DNA of 64,000 bases from Termitomyces sp. T153 (taxonomy: Eukaryota; Basidiomycota; Agaricomycetes; Agaricales; Lyophyllaceae). The translations under genes were made by a program, and so were the position numbers. This document shows positions 24,308-35,773 of the stretch, piece after piece. Every line of letters begins with the position of its first letter. The first letter of the stretch is position 1. The notes below the pieces were generated by a model. The model was not told the DNA's origin and did not search any database. It saw nothing but the letters and a program-made list of their open reading frames with translations. Where the stretch lies: contig JACKQL020000050.1 in NCBI GenBank assembly GCA_018296165.2, positions 248,001 through 312,000 of the forward strand, given 5' to 3'.

Positions 24308-26105
24308 TTGGAAGGCACGTGGCACAAGTTTGAGGTCTGGATGGATCACAAGAATCTCAAATACTTCCAGATGGCCAAGAAGCTCAATTGCCAACAGGCC
24401 CAGTGGTACCTTTACCTTGCTAACTTTGACTTCTCCTTGCACCACAAGCCTGGCCAGAGCATGGGGAAACCAGATGCCCTGTCCCAGTGAGTGGACCATG
24501 GCATGGGGGGAGGGGATAACAGCAACATTGTGCTCCTCTGCCCTGAGTTGTTCATGATCTGAGCCATGGAGGGTCTAGCCATTAAGGGAGTGGAAGTGGA
24601 CATTCTCTGGGACATATGGTGGGGTAATTGGGATGGTCAGCAGGAGGAACTTGTGGTGCAAGCTGCCTGGATGCTGAAGTTTGGGCATACCACTGGTGCC
24701 AAGGCAGTCTGCACAGATGAATGGGCCCTTCAAGATGGATGGAATCCTGACCTTCTGAGACTGTATCTATGTCCCCAACATTCCAGAGCTCTGCTGGAGG
24801 ATTGTGGAGCAACACCATGACTCCCACATTGCAGGGCACCCCAGACGGTGGAAGACACTGGAGCTAGTATTGCAGAACTACTGGTGGCCCCAGATGTCTC
24901 AGTATATTGGGTCCTACACCAGTACATGCAATCTCTGCCTCCAGACCAAGCCCCAATGCTGACTCCCCTATGGACAGTTACACTCACTACCTGTACCTGC
25001 AGAACAATGGAGTGTGGCTTCCATGGACTTCATTGTAGAGCTCCTTGATGCCCATGGTTACAATGCAATCAAGGTAATGGTAGACTTGTATGGCAAGCAA
25101 GCACACTTCATTCCAACCCACACCACTTGCTCCACCATGGGTGCTGCAAACCTGTACTGGAGGAATGTCTGGAAGCTCCATGGCCTCTCCAATGCCTATG
25201 TCTTTAATTGAGGACCACAATTTGTGGCAGAGTTTACCAGGGAGCTCTACCAACTGCTTGGAGTGAAGCTCTACACTACTACCACCTACCACCCACAGTC
25301 TGATGGCCAGACAGAATGCATAAACCAGGAGTTAGAGCAGTACCTCTGCCTATTTTGCAATGAGCACCAGGATGACTGGGATGAACTCCTCCCTGACACT
25401 GAATTCCAATACAACAACCATGTTCACACATCCACCCAGTTCTTCCCATTCTTCCTTGACATGGAATGGCATCTGCACATAGGTTTTGAACCCTGGGCTT
25501 GACCCTCAGAGAATGAGGCAGTAAATGAGTTTGTGGACCAGATGAAGAGGTCACAGGAGGAGGCCTGGGCAGCACTGGCAAAGGCAAAGGATGACATGGC
25601 GCAATATTAGGACTGCAGAAGGACCCTGGAGCACAAATATCAGCCCAGAGATTGTGTCTACTTGGATGCCTCCAACATTACAACTACCTGGCCCTCAAAA
25701 AAGCTGTTGCACCATCAGTTGGGACCCTTCACAGTGGAACAACAGGTAGGACCCTAAGCCTATCAACTCTGGCTCCTCATGGGGATGTGTCAGCTTCTTT
25801 CAGTGTTCAATGTGATCAAACTAACTCCAGCCTCTAAAGACTCTATTCTGGGGCATTGTCTGCCACCTCTGCCACCCTCCATGGTGGTCAATGACAATGA
25901 AGAATACAAGGTGGAGGAAATCCTGAATAGCTGTTTATTCTAGAGACAACTACAGTACAAGGTGAAGTGGAAAGGCTATGGGATCGAGGATATCTCCTAG
26001 GAGCTGCAGGAGAATGTATATGCCCCCAGACTCATCAAGGAGTTCCACCGGAGACATCCAGAGCCATATGAGGAATCTACCCTATCTCACCAGCAGACCA
26101 AGTAA
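24308..26105 (+). pseudogene. Gypsy pol remnant: RNase H end, integrase, chromodomain
   Basis: Domains in order: RNase H C-terminus (FEVWMDHKNLKYF..QAQWYLYLANFDFSLHHKPG..PDALSQ); integrase zinc-binding HHCC (HDSHIAGHP.. and CNLCLQTKP, about 24818-24955); integrase core (SMDFIVELLDAHGYNAI, QAHFIPTHTTCS, YHPQSDGQTE near 25015-25320); C-terminal chromodomain (EEYKVEEILNS.. QYKVKWKGYG near 25895-25990). The second catalytic aspartate motif SDRGPQF reads FN*GPQF here (near 25207): Asp is lost and the Arg codon is a TGA stop. Several other stops and frame breaks; not functional. Confidence 0.85.
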
Positions 26106-26159
26106 TCAGGAACTTCTTTTACCCTGCATGTCAAGATGCCACATGCTAGAGGGGGGTGA

Positions 26160-26528
26160 TGTCAGGGGACTTCCATTTCCAACCTCTACAATTCATTCCA
26201 GCACCTCTGCAGCTTGTTCAACATCTCTAGGGCTCTTTCTAAAACCCCAGAGATCTCTGGAGAACTGCAGAGTTCTTTATATTACCTCAGCAATCATTGC
26301 CCTAGGGTTAGGAGTAGCTCCAGTCATCTGTACAGTAGTTTCCATGCCTTTGCCACCTGCTGATGCACTGCACCAAGCAGCAGGGATCCTTAGACTTGTT
26401 CTCTTTGGATTCCCCTCTGCTAGGTGATTAGTTACTAATTGCATTGTTGTCTACTCCACTAATATACTTTGGATTCCCTTCTGCTAGCTGTGTGACTCCA
26501 ATTTGCCACTCCAGAGGTTGCCCTTACA
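26160..26528 (+). repeat. Gypsy 3' LTR
   Basis: Begins TGTCAGGGGACTTCC after a GAGGGGGG polypurine tract and ends CCCTTACA. Contains the paired words CTTTGGATTCCCCTCTGCTAG / CTTTGGATTCCCTTCTGCTAG, here shortened to TTTGGATTCCC..CTGCTAG, that also mark the gypsy LTRs at 34.1-34.3 and 44.8-45.4 kb. Confidence 0.75.
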
Positions 26529-26852
26529 CTTGTTATAATTGTCAAATTTGTCAGAAGACAGTGGTAAACATGACACCAGCCTCCAATGGATGTAAATACA
26601 TAGTTCATGGGCAATGTGCTTTGTCTTCATGGATGGAAGGCAGGCCTTTAAGAAGGGAGAATCATAAAACCATTGGACAATGGTTATTTGAAGATGTAAT
26701 CTGTTATTGGGGATGTATTGCAGAAATTATCACAGATAATGCAGGACAATTCAAACAGGTTACAGCCTGGTTAGAAAAGAAGTACAAGATCAGAGGCATA
26801 ACCATTTCACCTTACAACTCCCTAGCTAATAGAAGAATTGAAAGGCCACACT
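26529..26852 (+). pseudogene. Second gypsy-type integrase, N-terminal part
   Basis: A different retroelement family from the flanking one. The frame reads CQICQKTVVNM, GCKYIVHGQCALSSWMEGR, TIGQWLFEDVICYWGC, EIITDNAGQF and WLEKKYKIRGITISPYNSLANRRIERPH. These are the integrase finger and core, with catalytic aspartate in TDNAG and the downstream S-Y-N-S-x-A-N motif. Coding is interrupted exactly at the solo LTR and resumes at 28003. Confidence 0.8.
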
Positions 26853-28002
26853 TGTCACGACCCATCCCCTGAACCCCTGCACATTGTCCATCAAACCCCC
26901 GAACCCCCAAAAAAACCCCCGACGCTCCGCCGAACTTCCACCCATGCCCCGCGCCTATTTTGGCTAACTCCGACGCTTCCCCGGCTAACTCCGACGGCCC
27001 CCTGGCCAACTTTGGTGCCTTCCCTGCAGCCACTGACACTTACCCTGGGCCTCCCAAACCCCGAGAACCACCCCCGCTGTTCCCGATCTTCGCCACCCAT
27101 CATCAACTCAGCACCCTGGTTCCTCCGACCTATTCCGGAGTATCACAACAACCTCGGGGCAACCCGCGTTCCCCAATGATCCCATCAACGTATCAGTGCG
27201 GCCTGATCCTCGATCACAACCGACACCCGCCCACTCCATCGAGCTCCGCCAAGCCCCGCCGCCGCAGCCAACGTACCCCGAAGTTCTCTGGTAGTCAGTA
27301 CATAAGTCATCAAGTAGCTCTTCGTACTCTAGTCTTGATATTGCTTAACGTTATCTATGGTCTGATTGTTTCCTTTTTGTGTTTCATGTTTTGTGTTTTG
27401 TGTCTCGTTCTCCTTACTCTCGGTCTCCCGGTCTTATCTCAGTCTCCCGGTCTTGTCTTGTCTCCATTTCATTATTGTTCTCGTTATTGTTTTGTATCTC
27501 CACTTGAATCTACTCTTGTTCCATATCAACCCCCTTCCATTTCATCTGACGCTGTCTCGGTGACTCTGTCTGACCATTGTGCCCAAGTCCTCATCAACCT
27601 AAACGACCTCACAAACTCTGCGATTACGATCACAAACCCCAACATCCTTTCACCAGGTCCAAACCTTGCTCTTCGCTTGGTCCCAGACTCCATCAACTCC
27701 AATTGATCTCCCATCAAACCCTGGCTCTGCTCCCATTGATCACACAACCATCCACTCCGTCGCTTCCGCAAATCTCCCATATGGTCTTCTGCCTGAACCC
27801 CACCAAGATCATCCCATTTCCTCGCAACCCAACTTCTCCGGACCTTCCTGGATCTGTCTGAATCACATCCCACCGACTATCCGCACAAGACATCAGTGCC
27901 TGGACATTTTTGAGTGTTCGGTTACCAGTGCAAGGGGATCACGCCCACCTAGTAAGGACTCGCCCAGTGCAGCTGAGCCCCCGGGGTCAGCGGAACCTGA
28001 CA
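26853..28002. mobile_element. Solo LTR (1150 bp) with 5-bp target duplication, CpG-rich
   Basis: Starts TGTCACGACCC and ends CCTGACA. Flanked by ACACT on both sides (26848-26852 and 28003-28007). The host integrase frame (ERPH | W-D-V-Q-Q-A-L) is restored by removing the LTR and one ACACT. Unlike the surrounding 35 kb it is rich in CG dinucleotides. A decayed relative of the same LTR lies at 35774-36687 (shared end words CCTARTAARGACT..CCAGTG). Open frames inside are not real genes. Confidence 0.9.
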
Positions 28003-28812
28003 ACACTGGGATGTCCAGCAAGCTCTATTTAAGGCTTGTGAAGATTGCACCAAATGGTTTTGGTTCTTCTTCCATGTAATGTGGAGTGACTGCATAACTA
28101 TATGCAAACAATTTGGGTGTTCACCATACTTCATGGTTACAGGAGCCCATCCATCATACTATTAGATTTGGCAGAGGCCACCTAGTTAGTGGAACTATCA
28201 AAAGGTCCTCTGTCTATAGAGGAATTAATTGGATATCAGGCTTGGGCTCTAGCAAAACACTCTCAGCATGTAGAGGAAATGTAAGAGTGAGTGAGAAAAG
28301 ACAAGCTCGAATGGGCACTGAAGTTTGCAGAGGAACATAGACTTCAAATTTAAACCATTGGACTTGGTCCTAGTGAAGAATATGATAACTGAGAGTTTGC
28401 TTAGTGCAAAGATGCTCCTATGATTTCATGGACCTATAGTAGTCCTTACAAGAACTCAGGGAGGAAACTATGTGGTGGCAGAAATGGATGGTACTATTTG
28501 GCAGGAAAGAGTTGCAGCTTTTAGGGTTGTACCCTATCATGCTAGAAAGCAACTCAGTCTACTAGGAGGAATTGAAGATTGGATTGATATTACACCTGCT
28601 ACACTGAAAGAATTGAGGAAGGAACAATGGAAGACAACTGAACTAGAGGCCCAGGATATAACCTTTGGGTCAGTAAGGCTTCATGAACCTTTGAATTCAG
28701 AACTAGGGATGATATCAGAAGAAGAAGCTGAACAGGAGGAACAGGAAGAACCCCAGCTAGCAAAGAGAGTCAAGAAGCCAAGCTGGAAGGTTAGGGAAAT
28801 GAACAAATCTTG
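28003..28812 (+). pseudogene. Second gypsy-type integrase, C-terminal part
   Basis: Continues the frame broken at 26852: ALFKACEDCTKWFWFFFHVMW, FGCSPYFMVTGAHPS, then stops. The end is a well-kept 113-codon frame (28472-28812) with YVVAEMDGTIWQERVAAFRVVPYHARK, typical of this family's C-terminus, then an acidic EEEAEQEEQEEPQ tail. In-frame stops (for example LVKNMIT*) show it is dead. Confidence 0.75.
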
Positions 28813-29160
28813 AGATAGAACTTCAAATGGTTTAATAAATAAAATAAACTTAGAGCTCACACAGGAATATGGACAAAGGACATTATATTGGGGTATGCAA
28901 CAGTGAGGGAAAGGGGATTATATATATATCTACCACATACAAAGGCAATGAAAGTGCCTACAGTGGGGGGGTCTTTTATACAGAGGCAGCAGTGTGACTG
29001 GGAACATCCCTGGGAGGGATCCAAGAGCTTGATGTCAGAATCAGAGTCCATAGCCTTGGGTTCTAGTCAGGGAAGGATAAAAATAGTGGGAAGCATGATT
29101 AGACATACCTAGAGAGAAACCTGAAGCTCTGTGAAGAGATTGCTAGTCTAATCAACTTTG
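28813..29160 (+). other. 3' tail of the second gypsy-type element
   Basis: AT-rich, includes an (AT)n tract at about 28920-28930 and the open words KAMKVPTVGGSFIQRQQ. No separate gene seen. Confidence 0.35.
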
Positions 29161-29167
29161 GAAGGGC

Positions 29168-30104
29168 CTAGGACTTTGTCAAGACATTGAAGGCAGGCCA
29201 AAATAAGCTTGAATGTTCATAGCAAGAGATCAAGGGCATAAAGCTGTTGCTGGGCAGCCAGATCAACAGCATCACAATGCTTCTGTAAGTTGGCATGGGA
29301 AACAGATGAGTTGTCCTTGGCAAAGGCCACAGCATCAAGGGCCATGTCAACTTGGGAAAGCAAGGCCAGTGCAGCTTTGCTGCCCACCTTGTGACTGGTT
29401 GAAGTGAAAGGAATAAACAAGATTTTAATGAGGGAGATTTGAGAGAATGTACTGGCTGAAGGGAGTACTTTAATTTTCTTGGCATGCAGCTTGCCATCAG
29501 GATCAGCTTGGATGGGAGTATGAGAAATGGTTAGGTCATCCAGATGATGAGCCAATAGATCAAGTTTGGAAGCTGCAGCTTACATTAGCTCAGCACTTGT
29601 AAGTATGAGAGGCCAACAGACTTATCATCCTAATGTTAGTATTCTTGGCACAATGGCAAAGCTGTCAAAAGCCTGGCAGAAGTAAGGGAAGGGTGAGGAA
29701 AAGGGAAAGAACAAAGCTTACTTCTTGAAGCTCCTTTTGGCAAGTGTCATGGCAACAGTTTTCAATAGCAATAATGGCATCAGCAAAAGAGAAGAATAAT
29801 TTGGCAGGGGCAGAGTTGTTGCCAACAGACTGGTCCAGAGTATTTGACTGGATGAGAGAGGAAAGGGCATTAAACAAGCCCTGCTGCTCAGTGATCTGGG
29901 GAAAGTCTGCCTAATCTGCAAAAGTCTATAAGAAAAAGTAAGAGTGAGCAGGAATAAGAGAAAAAAGAAAGAAGGATTGGGGCTTGCCAGGTTTACCACA
30001 CTAATAAAGCATGTACAGTCAGCTATGCCAAGTAGGAGGGCTTTTGCAGCAGAAATGTGGCCTATAAGAGCACTGGCAAAGGCAGGATAGTGAAGGATGG
30101 CCAC
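29168..30104 (-). pseudogene. Unidentified decayed ORFs, possibly a spliced gene
   Basis: Minus-strand frames carry AHHLDDLTISHTPIQADPDG, VDMALDAVAFAKDNSSVS and, upstream, SIENCCHD-like AIIAIENCCHDTCQKELQEV directly followed by a GTAAGC donor. The pattern (short open exons with splice donors) looks like a decayed spliced gene carried inside element X, not a retroelement polyprotein. No family recognised. CpG is almost absent. Confidence 0.3.
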
Positions 30105-30457
30105 TATGACAGCCCTTGCTGGTCACTTGACCAAATGGTTGAACAATGCTACATGGTCAGAGGGCTCTGGGAAGATGGCTGGCAAAGCAACAGCTGCATG
30201 AGGGGCAGTAGGCGGCTTGCAAAAGGGAGAAGTTGGAGGCATAAAGATGAGGAAAGGAGAACAAGAGAGAGTTCTTATAAGGCCAAAGAGACAAGATCAA
30301 GGTTGAAATTTATGAGATGGAGCAGCTGAGACATAAAAGAAAAATAATTTTTAAAAGTATATTGTTGAAAATTTGAGGCAGAAGGAAGGGCAAAATTTTT
30401 TGATTAATCTACACTAAGACATGCTGACTGAGGGCAGTCAGTAAAGTGTGGGGGAGG
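30105..30457. other. Element X 3' internal region with polypurine tract
   Basis: No gene seen. Ends with the polypurine tract GTGTGGGGGAGG (30446-30457) immediately before the 3' LTR. Confidence 0.5.
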
Positions 30458-31356
30458 TATTCCAACAGCACTTATCTTCTACAAGGAAGAAAAAGCCAAA
30501 AATACAGAAAACAAGTACTTACCCTAAATATATACCCAATCATGCTGAAAACCATAAGCACAATCAAGCTGATAACTGTAGGCCAAGGGGAAGCACTTAC
30601 TGTAGTTCAAATACCAGTAAAAACCCCAACAAACAAAAGTCAGCAGCATGAGCAAGAAAGAAATCAATGAGGCCTGGACACATTAATGATTGAAATCAAT
30701 CATTACTGACAGCCAAGGCTTGCTTGATGGGTGGCAGTGCCAGCTCAGGCTAGTTACTGCTTGACCAATGCCAAGCTAGTCACCCCCACCCTTCCTGCTT
30801 GACAAACTCCTCTACCTCCCTCAAATTAATGTGCAAGCAACCATTGATTGAGTTTATAAAAGAGAGGGAGGTTAGTGAGGTAAAGAGAAGAGAACAAGGA
30901 TGGAAAATGGGTGAGGTAACAGGGGCTGCATCAGTGCCAAGCACATAGAGCCTCAAAAATCATTGGCATCATGCACTGAACAACCAGAATAATGACAGAA
31001 GGCTGCATGGAGCACTGTGGTCCATGCATCAGTAGAGCAGTATAAAGGGAAGGGGGGATTTTGAGGCTGTCAAGCAATGTTCAGCATGTAGCTCAGAATC
31101 TCCAGGAAGAGGATCACTTAGGCTCATAATGTGAACCAAGCTTCAATTACAGTTTTTTTGATAATTGAACCTTGTTATTTGTTTGAACTTTCATTTGAAC
31201 TTATACTTAAAATCAATCTAAATCAATATATTTATTACAATACAAAAGTTGTGTGATGTTGAGTGAATCCCAAGCCCTTGAACTTGTTGAGTTGTAGTTG
31301 TTTGGTTTGGGTTTGGTCTCTAAGACAAATAAAACCAAATAATTCAATTTTGCATC
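30458..31356 (+). repeat. 3' LTR of element X (899 bp, CpG-depleted)
   Basis: Starts TATTCCAACAGCAC after a polypurine tract. Contains a TATA-like TTTATAAAAGAGAGG near 30853 and ends TTTTGCATC before ACCAG. First 350 bp match 23939-24290 with CG replaced by CA/TG throughout (CGACGGCGC to CAACAGCAC; ACCGTAGTTCGAA to ACTGTAGTTCAAA). Confidence 0.7.
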
Positions 31357-32480
31357 ACCAGAGAAACACAAGTAATTTGTCTTCTTCCTTCCAACCCAGT
31401 CATCAGGTGCAGGTCCTCATATCTCCTCACAAGGTTTTGTTGCCTGCATTAAACTCTAATGCATAGTGTGTGAGAAACTTGGCACAAGAGCATACCTACT
31501 CATGAAAAACAAACCAGGCAAAATAATCCTTCTTTGTCTGATGTCATCTTACTCCAAATCTTGATGTCTTCAACACTTCTTTAGAATAATCAAGGCCTTT
31601 TTCTTTAGAGTATAACTGTATCTATCCATGCTCTCCTGATATCTATGCCATTCTGTAGACATTTGATACAGATCAGATCCCAAGTATTTCTGTCATCTTT
31701 GCTATCAGTTTCATTGTTGCTTATTGATTTCATCATCACTATTGTTGATCTTGTAATCCAACCATTTTGCTTTGTAGTAATTTTGGAGGATATTCTGGAC
31801 CATCAAGGAGAGTCTGCTCTGAGGATAATGGATAGTATTATTAAGGGCTAAGGGTATATTGTAGAAGTAGATGTTGTAAGATGGCATGAGAACTATTTGA
31901 ATGGGTGACAAAAGCCTGACAAGATAGGAAGTAAAAATTCAGACAAGAGCATCAGGGGAACTTACAGTCTGTGCCAACATTAGGTCAGAACTGAGGCCTG
32001 GGGCTTGATGAGTAGCTGTAAGGCCATTGATTATTCTGCCAAAGAAATAGAAGCCAATCTGACAATGCTTTTAGTTTTGATGAATCAATGGTCTAAGTAC
32101 TTACTTGGGATCAATCAGACAGTGTAATGAAGTTGTGCAACATACACATCTGATGCATCAGATGTTGATCAATGATCTGGTTACACATGACACTTCATAT
32201 GTTCACTTTGATTCAGCCTTCACATTTAGATTTGAAAGTGAAAAGAGTATCAAATTGAATGTACCAACTCCAAGATGTGCTCCTCCTGAGGCTAGAACAT
32301 CACAAGTTACAGGATTCAATCAAGGTCATGGAGAGAAGTATTAGCTTGCAAGGATAGGAACAGAGAAGTAACAGTAGACAGATTGAGTTATGTACATAAT
32401 CAGCTATATCAACTAGCCTCTATATTTGCATTGATTAGTAGAGAATCAACCAAGATTATCAACCACTCTTATGGGCATCT
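31357..32480 (-). pseudogene. Module gene 1, copy D (right part, CpG-depleted)
   Basis: Minus-strand relative of module gene 1: frame 31711-31911 reads PLALNNTIHYPQSRLSL, QNILQNYYKAKWLDYK and NNSDDEIN. The 3' exon near 31364-31480 matches copies B and C (TTTGTCTTCTTCCTTCCAAC, CAGGTGCAGGTCCTC). The 5' flank near 32140-32170 matches that of copy B (CATCAGATGTTGATCA). Asp of DGTIHYP has become Asn and several frames are broken. Split from its 3' end at 23.8 kb by element X. Confidence 0.7.
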
Positions 32481-32860
32481 TGATGAACCAAAACATCAAT
32501 TGAACTGAACACACACAGTGTGAGGCACAAACTATATCCATGCCATCATTGTGATCACTTATTGGCCAATTGATAAAAATATTGTTATACAGAGTGAACT
32601 CTAACTTGTACTTACCAGCATAAACAAGTGATGGCTTTGTTGCTTTGTTGAATTTGCAAGAGGTAAATGACTTTCAGCACCCAGCTTTGAATTGATGAAT
32701 ACCCAAGAAATTGACCCACAAAGCAGTGTATCACAGCAATCATGAACTGTGGCTAGCCAAGTATATAGGAATTATGGGCACTTGAGGATATTTGACTTCA
32801 CACCTGTTGCTGCCCTATAGCTACCAGGGACCACAAATTTTGCTTGGACATGACTAGCCA
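32481..32860. other. Unassigned AT-rich repeat DNA
   Basis: No gene recognised; probably decayed gypsy pol upstream of the integrase. Confidence 0.3.
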
Positions 32861-34072
32861 CTCATGAGCCAACTCCACATACTCCCTATTCTGGCTGCCC
32901 ACTAGAGTGTTGTATCAGTGGATTTCATTATGAAACTCCCAGATGCTCATGGATATGATGCAGTGATGGTAGTGATGGACCTCTATAGTAAACAAGCCCA
33001 CTTCATCCCTACCCATACAACATGCTCTGCCTTGGGAGTGGCTAGTCTGTATTGCAAGAATGTTTGGAAGCTCCATGGCCTGTTTGATGGGTATGTCTCT
33101 GACCAAGGCCCCCAGTTTGTGGCAAAGTTTACTCAGGAACTGTACTGTCTGCTTGGAGTGAAGCTCCATACCACTACTGCCTATCACCCTCAGTCAGATG
33201 GGCAGACTAAGCATGTTAATCAGGAACTGGAACAGTATCTCCACCTTTTTTGCAATAAGAGGCAGGATGACTGGGATGAGCTCCTACCAGATGCTGAGTT
33301 CTAGTACAACAACCATGTTCACTCTTCTATGCAGATGACTCCATTTTTTCTGGACACTGGCAGGCATCCACATAGAATTTGAACCTTGTGCACACTCTTC
33401 TGAGAATGACTCTATAAATGAGTTTGTGGACAGGATGAAGAGAGCACAGGAGGAGGCAAAGGCTGCATTGGTGAAGGCCAAGGACAACATGGCATGCTAC
33501 TATGACTGTTGCCAGACACTGGCCTTGATTTACAAGCCAGGAGACTGTGTGTACTTGGATAGCTTAGATATTAAGACAACAAGGCCATCTCAAAAACTGT
33601 TACATTGTCATCTTGGCCTCTTCATGGTTGAGAGAAAAAAGTAGGGCCTCTAGCATACTGACTTAAGCTCCTAGCAGGCCTACACCAACTGCACCTAGTC
33701 TTCAATGTTGTCAAACTTTTCTCAGTGCCAGAAGATCCAATTCCTGGCTGCTACCCTAAGCCACCCCCACCACCAGTCCTAGTCAATGATGAGAAGGAGT
33801 ATGAGGTGGAGGAAATTTTGGATAGCAGGATATTCCAGGGGAAGCTGCAGCTCAAAGTAAAGTGAAAGAGATATAGCATTGAGAACATCTCTTGGGAACC
33901 ATAGGCCAATGTGCATGCACCTGCCCTAGTCCAGGACTTCTACCACAGACATTCCAATGCCCCAAGAGCCATCCAAGGCATCTACTCCCTTTCAGCAGCT
34001 GACCAGGCAATCCATGACTTTTTCTATCCAATGTGTCAAGACACCATACACTATAGGGCTGCCAATGCACTA
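32861..34072 (+). pseudogene. Gypsy integrase and chromodomain remnant (second copy of the 24.3-kb family)
   Basis: Integrase core VDFIMKLPDAHGYDAVMVV, KQAHFIPTHTTCSALG, YVSDQGPQFVAKF, YHPQSDGQTKHVNQELEQYL and DDWDELLPDAEF are open for 128 codons (32918-33304). The chromodomain follows (KEYEVEEILDSRIFQGKLQLKVK near 33790-33865). The SDRGPQF motif is SDQGPQF here, keeping the catalytic Asp. Multiple stops after 33304. N-terminal half of pol is missing. Confidence 0.85.
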
Positions 34073-34313
34073 TGTTTGGGTCATGTGATCAGTTGCCATG
34101 TGCATTCTGTGCAGAAGCTACATGGCAAGGTCATGTGACTTGAGTAGAATTTTCCAAACCTTGGCATTGGAGATCTTCAGACTTGTTCTCTTTGGATCTC
34201 CTTCTGCCAGGTGTGTAGTCCTACTTGCAGACATTGTACTGTGCTGAATAGACTTTGGATCTCCTTCTGCCAGTTGTGTGATTGAGCCACAGCCTCCACA
34301 GGTCACCCTTACA
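34073..34313 (+). repeat. Gypsy LTR followed by a primer-binding site
   Basis: TGTTTGGGTCATGTGATCAG to CACCCTTACA, with two copies of TTTGGATCTCCTTCTGCCAG. The bases TTTGGTGC just after the end (34315-34322) look like a primer-binding site complementary to a tRNA 3' end (..GCACCA). This LTR is therefore both the 3' LTR of the element on its left and the 5' LTR of the remnant on its right. Confidence 0.6.
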
Positions 34314-35773
34314 ATTTGGTGCTTTTGAATCCAATTTGATAAGTTGTGTCAGTAAAGTTAGATATGGGAGGGAGAAAGGCCTACTCATCACACCACTCTA
34401 CTCCAAAGCCACCTTGTTGGCCAACCACTCTTTTCATCTCCTTCTTGCCCCCACCTCTACCTAAGAAATCTGGGTTCTGGCACTTTCTACTGCTCCTCTA
34501 CTCTTTCCACAGATCATGCCTCCAACTGCACCAACTGCTCCCACAGTCCTTGCACCTCCAGGGCCTGCTTCATAGCTGTTTATATGGCAGCATTATGATC
34601 TGGCATGCAGCATTCCTGTCCCTCCATGTCATGTCTCTCTTCCTCCATGCAACATACCAATCCTTCTCCACCCTCTGAAGCTCTTTCTCCCACATTGCTA
34701 GCTGCCTTGTCAATCCCTCCACTTTCCAGTGCAGAAACAGCTCTGCAATCAGCAGTATTAGGCTGGAAATGTTTACAGGGCCCCTACTAAAGTTCCTGAT
34801 CCAGAGGAGTACATGTGAGGCCCAGAGGAGCCTGCCATGAATACTTTGCCCTGAGGCCTCTTGCTAGGGCCAGCTACTGGTGGGAGTAAGGATGCTCTCC
34901 ACTTCTCCTTGTTATGCCTAACCAAAACTGCCTCCCTCTGCCTGCTCCATAGTGGCCTAACCCCCTCCAGCTGCCCCTTGCTTCCTCCACCCTCTGGCAC
35001 CAGCTAATCTGACTGAGACAGCTTTCTAGCCTAATACTCTGCCTTTGCACCCTTCACAAGGCTGCTCCATCACTTAGCCCAGCTTCTGGCCCTGCTCTGC
35101 AGCTACACAAGCAAGCTGTTTGCCAACTCTAAGAAATAAAGCACTTCTCATGCTTTGAATAGCATAGAAGGCAAATGGATGAGTCCCAGTGGGACCCTGG
35201 CATTAGCTTCTTAAATTTGCATCACTGCCCATACTGGGCACAGATAATGACTCACTAGGGCCTCTGCCTAATACCATTCCAAGATTGGGAGACTCCATGC
35301 CTGCCCATGCCTGCCTCTAAGCTCAACTTGGGAGGATAAGTTAGCAGTACTGGAACAGGTTGGGCAGACTGCCCTCAGGGTTCTGACTTGTAGAGGACTT
35401 TGGAGAAACTCATGACAGCTGCAGATAGCTCTATCAATTTAATCAGAAATGGCACTGTAAGCAATATTATGGCACTTACAACAATGGTACATAGAGTCCA
35501 CTCTTCTTCAGTTCTGATGCCAATCAAACTACTGCTGGTGCTCCTCATACTTGGCCTATATGTCAATATAGTTCTTGTTGATTAGAGAGGTGGTTTGGAC
35601 AATTATAATTATGAAGAAGTTATAGAGAGAAATTTGGAAGTACCAGGGTACATCCTAACCCTTTTAATTTCTGAGGTGCTTCCTAATGAGTGACAATCCC
35701 ACTTTGACTTCAATTCTCATGCTGCCACCACTTGCCCCATGCCTTGAGGATCTTAATACTGAAGGAGGGGTAA
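34314..35773 (+). mobile_element. Decayed gypsy internal region, gag side
   Basis: Short open stretches (34346-34790) without recognised domain. Pro/Ser/Leu-rich translations fit a decayed gag leader. Ends with the polypurine-like GAAGGAGGGG (35761-35770) just before a TGTCATG LTR start. No intact gene. Confidence 0.4.

Larger units (their letters stand above)
24291..26528 (+). mobile_element. Ty3/gypsy chromovirus fragment (3' half plus LTR)
   Basis: Tf1/sushi-like element lacking its 5' half. It holds the end of RNase H, integrase, a chromodomain, a G-rich polypurine tract and the 3' LTR (26160-26528). Almost free of CpG. Confidence 0.85.

Noticed and set aside
26838..27861. ORFs of 60-250 codons inside the solo LTR
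   Set aside because: The region has precise LTR ends and target duplication; proline- and serine-rich frames are composition artefacts.
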